A stretch of 64,000 nt of DNA, from contig NZ_AWSA01000015.1 in assembly GCF_000576595.1 (NCBI RefSeq), positions 34,635 through 98,634 of the forward strand, given 5' to 3'. Below are positions 62,763-64,000 of this stretch, piece after piece. The notes beneath the pieces were generated by a model. It made no database searches. It saw nothing but the letters and a program-made list of their open reading frames with translations, and was not told the origin of the DNA. Made by a program: the position numbers and the translations under genes. This DNA comes from Intrasporangium oryzae NRRL B-24470. Its GTDB lineage: Bacteria > Actinomycetota > Actinomycetes > Actinomycetales > Dermatophilaceae. Position 1 is the first letter of the stretch; the number at the start of each line of letters is the position of its first letter.

Positions 62763-64000
62763 GTGAAGGCCTCGGTGATCGCTCGGTGGACGGAGTGGAA
62801 CTGGATCAGGTGGCGCAGGTGGGTGCTCAGGGCGGGGTCGTCGCGAGCGTCGTCGAGCCACTGCTCGACCGCACCCACGGAATCGGGGTGGAGTCCGTCG
62901 ACGAGGTCGGGCAGGGCTCCCCCGACGACGGGCGCGGCGGGCTTCACCGATCGGAGGCGCGCGAGCACCCCGACGCTGAAGGCGAGGCTCCACGGGGTCG
63001 CGACGAGACCCAACGCCCGGATTCCGCTCGTCGGCGTCGCGGTCAGGTGGGCGAGCACGGCGTCCTCCCGCTGCACCCGCGGCAGCGCCTCGACGAGGTC
63101 GGGGTCCCAGCCCCTCTGGAGGAACGCCGCCGCCCAAGTGCTGTCGCGACGGATCCGCGCGGCACGACGTATGCCGTTGAGCGCGTCGTCGTCGGACAGC
63201 CGCGCCAGCGTCGTGGCCGGGTCGGCGCCGGAGACGGTCGTCCAGACGTCGAGCGGCGCGCCTGCGGCGAGTCGCTCGAGCCACCAGCCACGGCGCGAAC
63301 GGCCCTTCGGCGGGTCGCCGAGGCCGTCGCGGACGGCGGCATGGTCCGGCTCGTCGGGCTCGTCGGGGAGGGCGACCTCGAGGCCGCGCTTGAGCAGGCC
63401 CGTCGCCCTGACGAGCGGTCGCAGGCGCGCGGCGAGGCGCTGGGCCCGTGCCGACCCCGGCAGGCCGTCGAGCAGGTCGAGGGCGACCTCTCGGACCGAT
63501 GCCGCTCGGTCGTCGAGGGCGCGCTCGAGAAGGGGCTCGTCGGCAGGCCCGAGCCCGATGCGGAGCGTCTCGAGGTGGGCGCGGCGGTCCTTCGCCGAGT
63601 CGGCGCCCCACGTGCTCTCGAGCAGGGCGCGCCCGGCGTCGGTGTCGTGCAGGCGGGCCCGGGTGAGAGCGCCGACCCGCTCGGCCGAAGGCAGACGGGC
63701 CCAGTCGTCGGCGGCCGGGGTCGAAGCATCGGTGGCTCCGCCGACGCCTCTCCGGACCTCCGCCACCCAGCTCCAGTCGGCCCGCTGGGCCGCCAGCCAC
63801 GTGCCGCGCGCGTCGAGGACGGCCACGGTCGGCGCGCGCAGGGCGCGGTCCGAGGTGGCGAGGTCGAGCACGGAGGGCAGGAGTGCGTGCGGCAGCCGTC
63901 GGCCGGCCCCGGCCGCACTCGCGAGCCAGTGCGCGAGGAGACGGTCGCGCTGCCTGGCGCCGGCCGGGGGCTGGGTGAGGACGAGCTCGAGGAGCTGGAC
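62759..64000 (-). CDS. DUF5691 family protein, N-terminus outside window
   Basis: At least 413 codons; the frame stays open to the right edge (64000), so the start is missing. It reads as a helical-repeat protein resembling DUF5691, with several L-x-x-R-L-x-P-L motifs and a W-W-L-E-R-L segment near the middle. Such genes usually precede MoxR-DUF5682-VWA genes. The overlap with the MoxR start (ATGA at 62759-62762) supports one operon. Function unknown. Confidence 0.8.
   Translation of the reverse strand, partial: VQLLELVLTQPPAGARQRDRLLAHWLASAAGAGRRLPHALLPSVLDLATSDRALRAPTVAVLDARGTWLAAQRADWSWVAEVRRGVGGATDASTPAADDWARLPSAERVGALTRARLHDTDAGRALLESTWGADSAKDRRAHLETLRIGLGPADEPLLERALDDRAASVREVALDLLDGLPGSARAQRLAARLRPLVRATGLLKRGLEVALPDEPDEPDHAAVRDGLGDPPKGRSRRGWWLERLAAGAPLDVWTTVSGADPATTLARLSDDDALNGIRRAARIRRDSTWAAAFLQRGWDPDLVEALPRVQREDAVLAHLTATPTSGIRALGLVATPWSLAFSVGVLARLRSVKPAAPVVGGALPDLVDGLHPDSVGAVEQWLDDARDDPALSTHLRHLIQFHSVHRAITEAFT

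Overview
The window is very GC-rich (about 70%), with short tightly packed genes, many GTG starts and four-base ATGA/GTGA overlaps. It carries actinobacterial families (TetR, MerR and MmyB-like regulators, DUF4389, DUF2255, DUF5682/DUF5691, MASE1-SpoIIE phosphatase, a fused acyl-CoA carboxylase). It is chromosomal DNA of a high-GC Actinomycetota, plausibly Micrococcales/Intrasporangiaceae; the family is a guess. I see no rRNA, tRNA, CRISPR array, insertion sequence or phage gene.

Layout. 0-3.4 kb: end of a GAF protein with an OmpR-type regulator, a short-chain dehydrogenase, TetR and a YdeI-like protein. 3.4-8.6 kb: TetR divergent from an MFS pump and a dehydrogenase, then a secreted Asp-box protein. 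8.5-15.2 kb: two ABC exporters, one with a NarL-type two-component system, one with a MerR regulator and a classical overlong-spacer promoter. 15.2-22.8 kb: DinB-like protein, phosphotransferase, large secreted HEYAE/Ig protein, alpha/beta hydrolase, saccharopine-dehydrogenase-like protein and a GlxA/AraC regulator. 22.9-29.5 kb: a TIR membrane protein, an AAA+ protein ending in an RyR domain and a SLOG protein, followed by a 45-residue repeat peptide coupled to RNase J. 29.6-32.2 kb: DUF4389 protein and HAD phosphatase. 32.2-36.8 kb: a redox cassette (MmyB-like regulator, internally deleted MFS, aldo/keto reductase, DUF2255, alcohol dehydrogenase) bracketed by two copies of a 70-bp palindromic repeat. 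36.9-40 kb: Mrr-type nuclease of lower GC, a frameshifted YcaQ-like glycosylase gene and GNAT. 40-48.8 kb: PEP carboxylase, lipoprotein, secreted propeller/MarR pair, molybdopterin oxidoreductase plus flavin reductase, ECF sigma factor with a membrane partner. 48.9-57.4 kb: an 1848-residue BC-BCCP-CT carboxylase, 52-bp tandem repeats and a STAS/SpoIIE phosphatase pair. 57.5-64 kb: VOC protein and a DUF5691-MoxR-DUF5682-VWA operon cut by the window edge.

The most interesting module is the TIR / AAA-RyR / SLOG cassette: three families used in nucleotide-signal conflict systems, here with a receptor-like TIR protein whose C-terminal domain is predicted outside the cell. The strongest non-gene signal is the octamer GTATGCCG (or its complement), seen about 43 times where base composition predicts about 2, in genes and between them, and often as inverted pairs that form terminator hairpins, much like DNA-uptake words in other bacteria.
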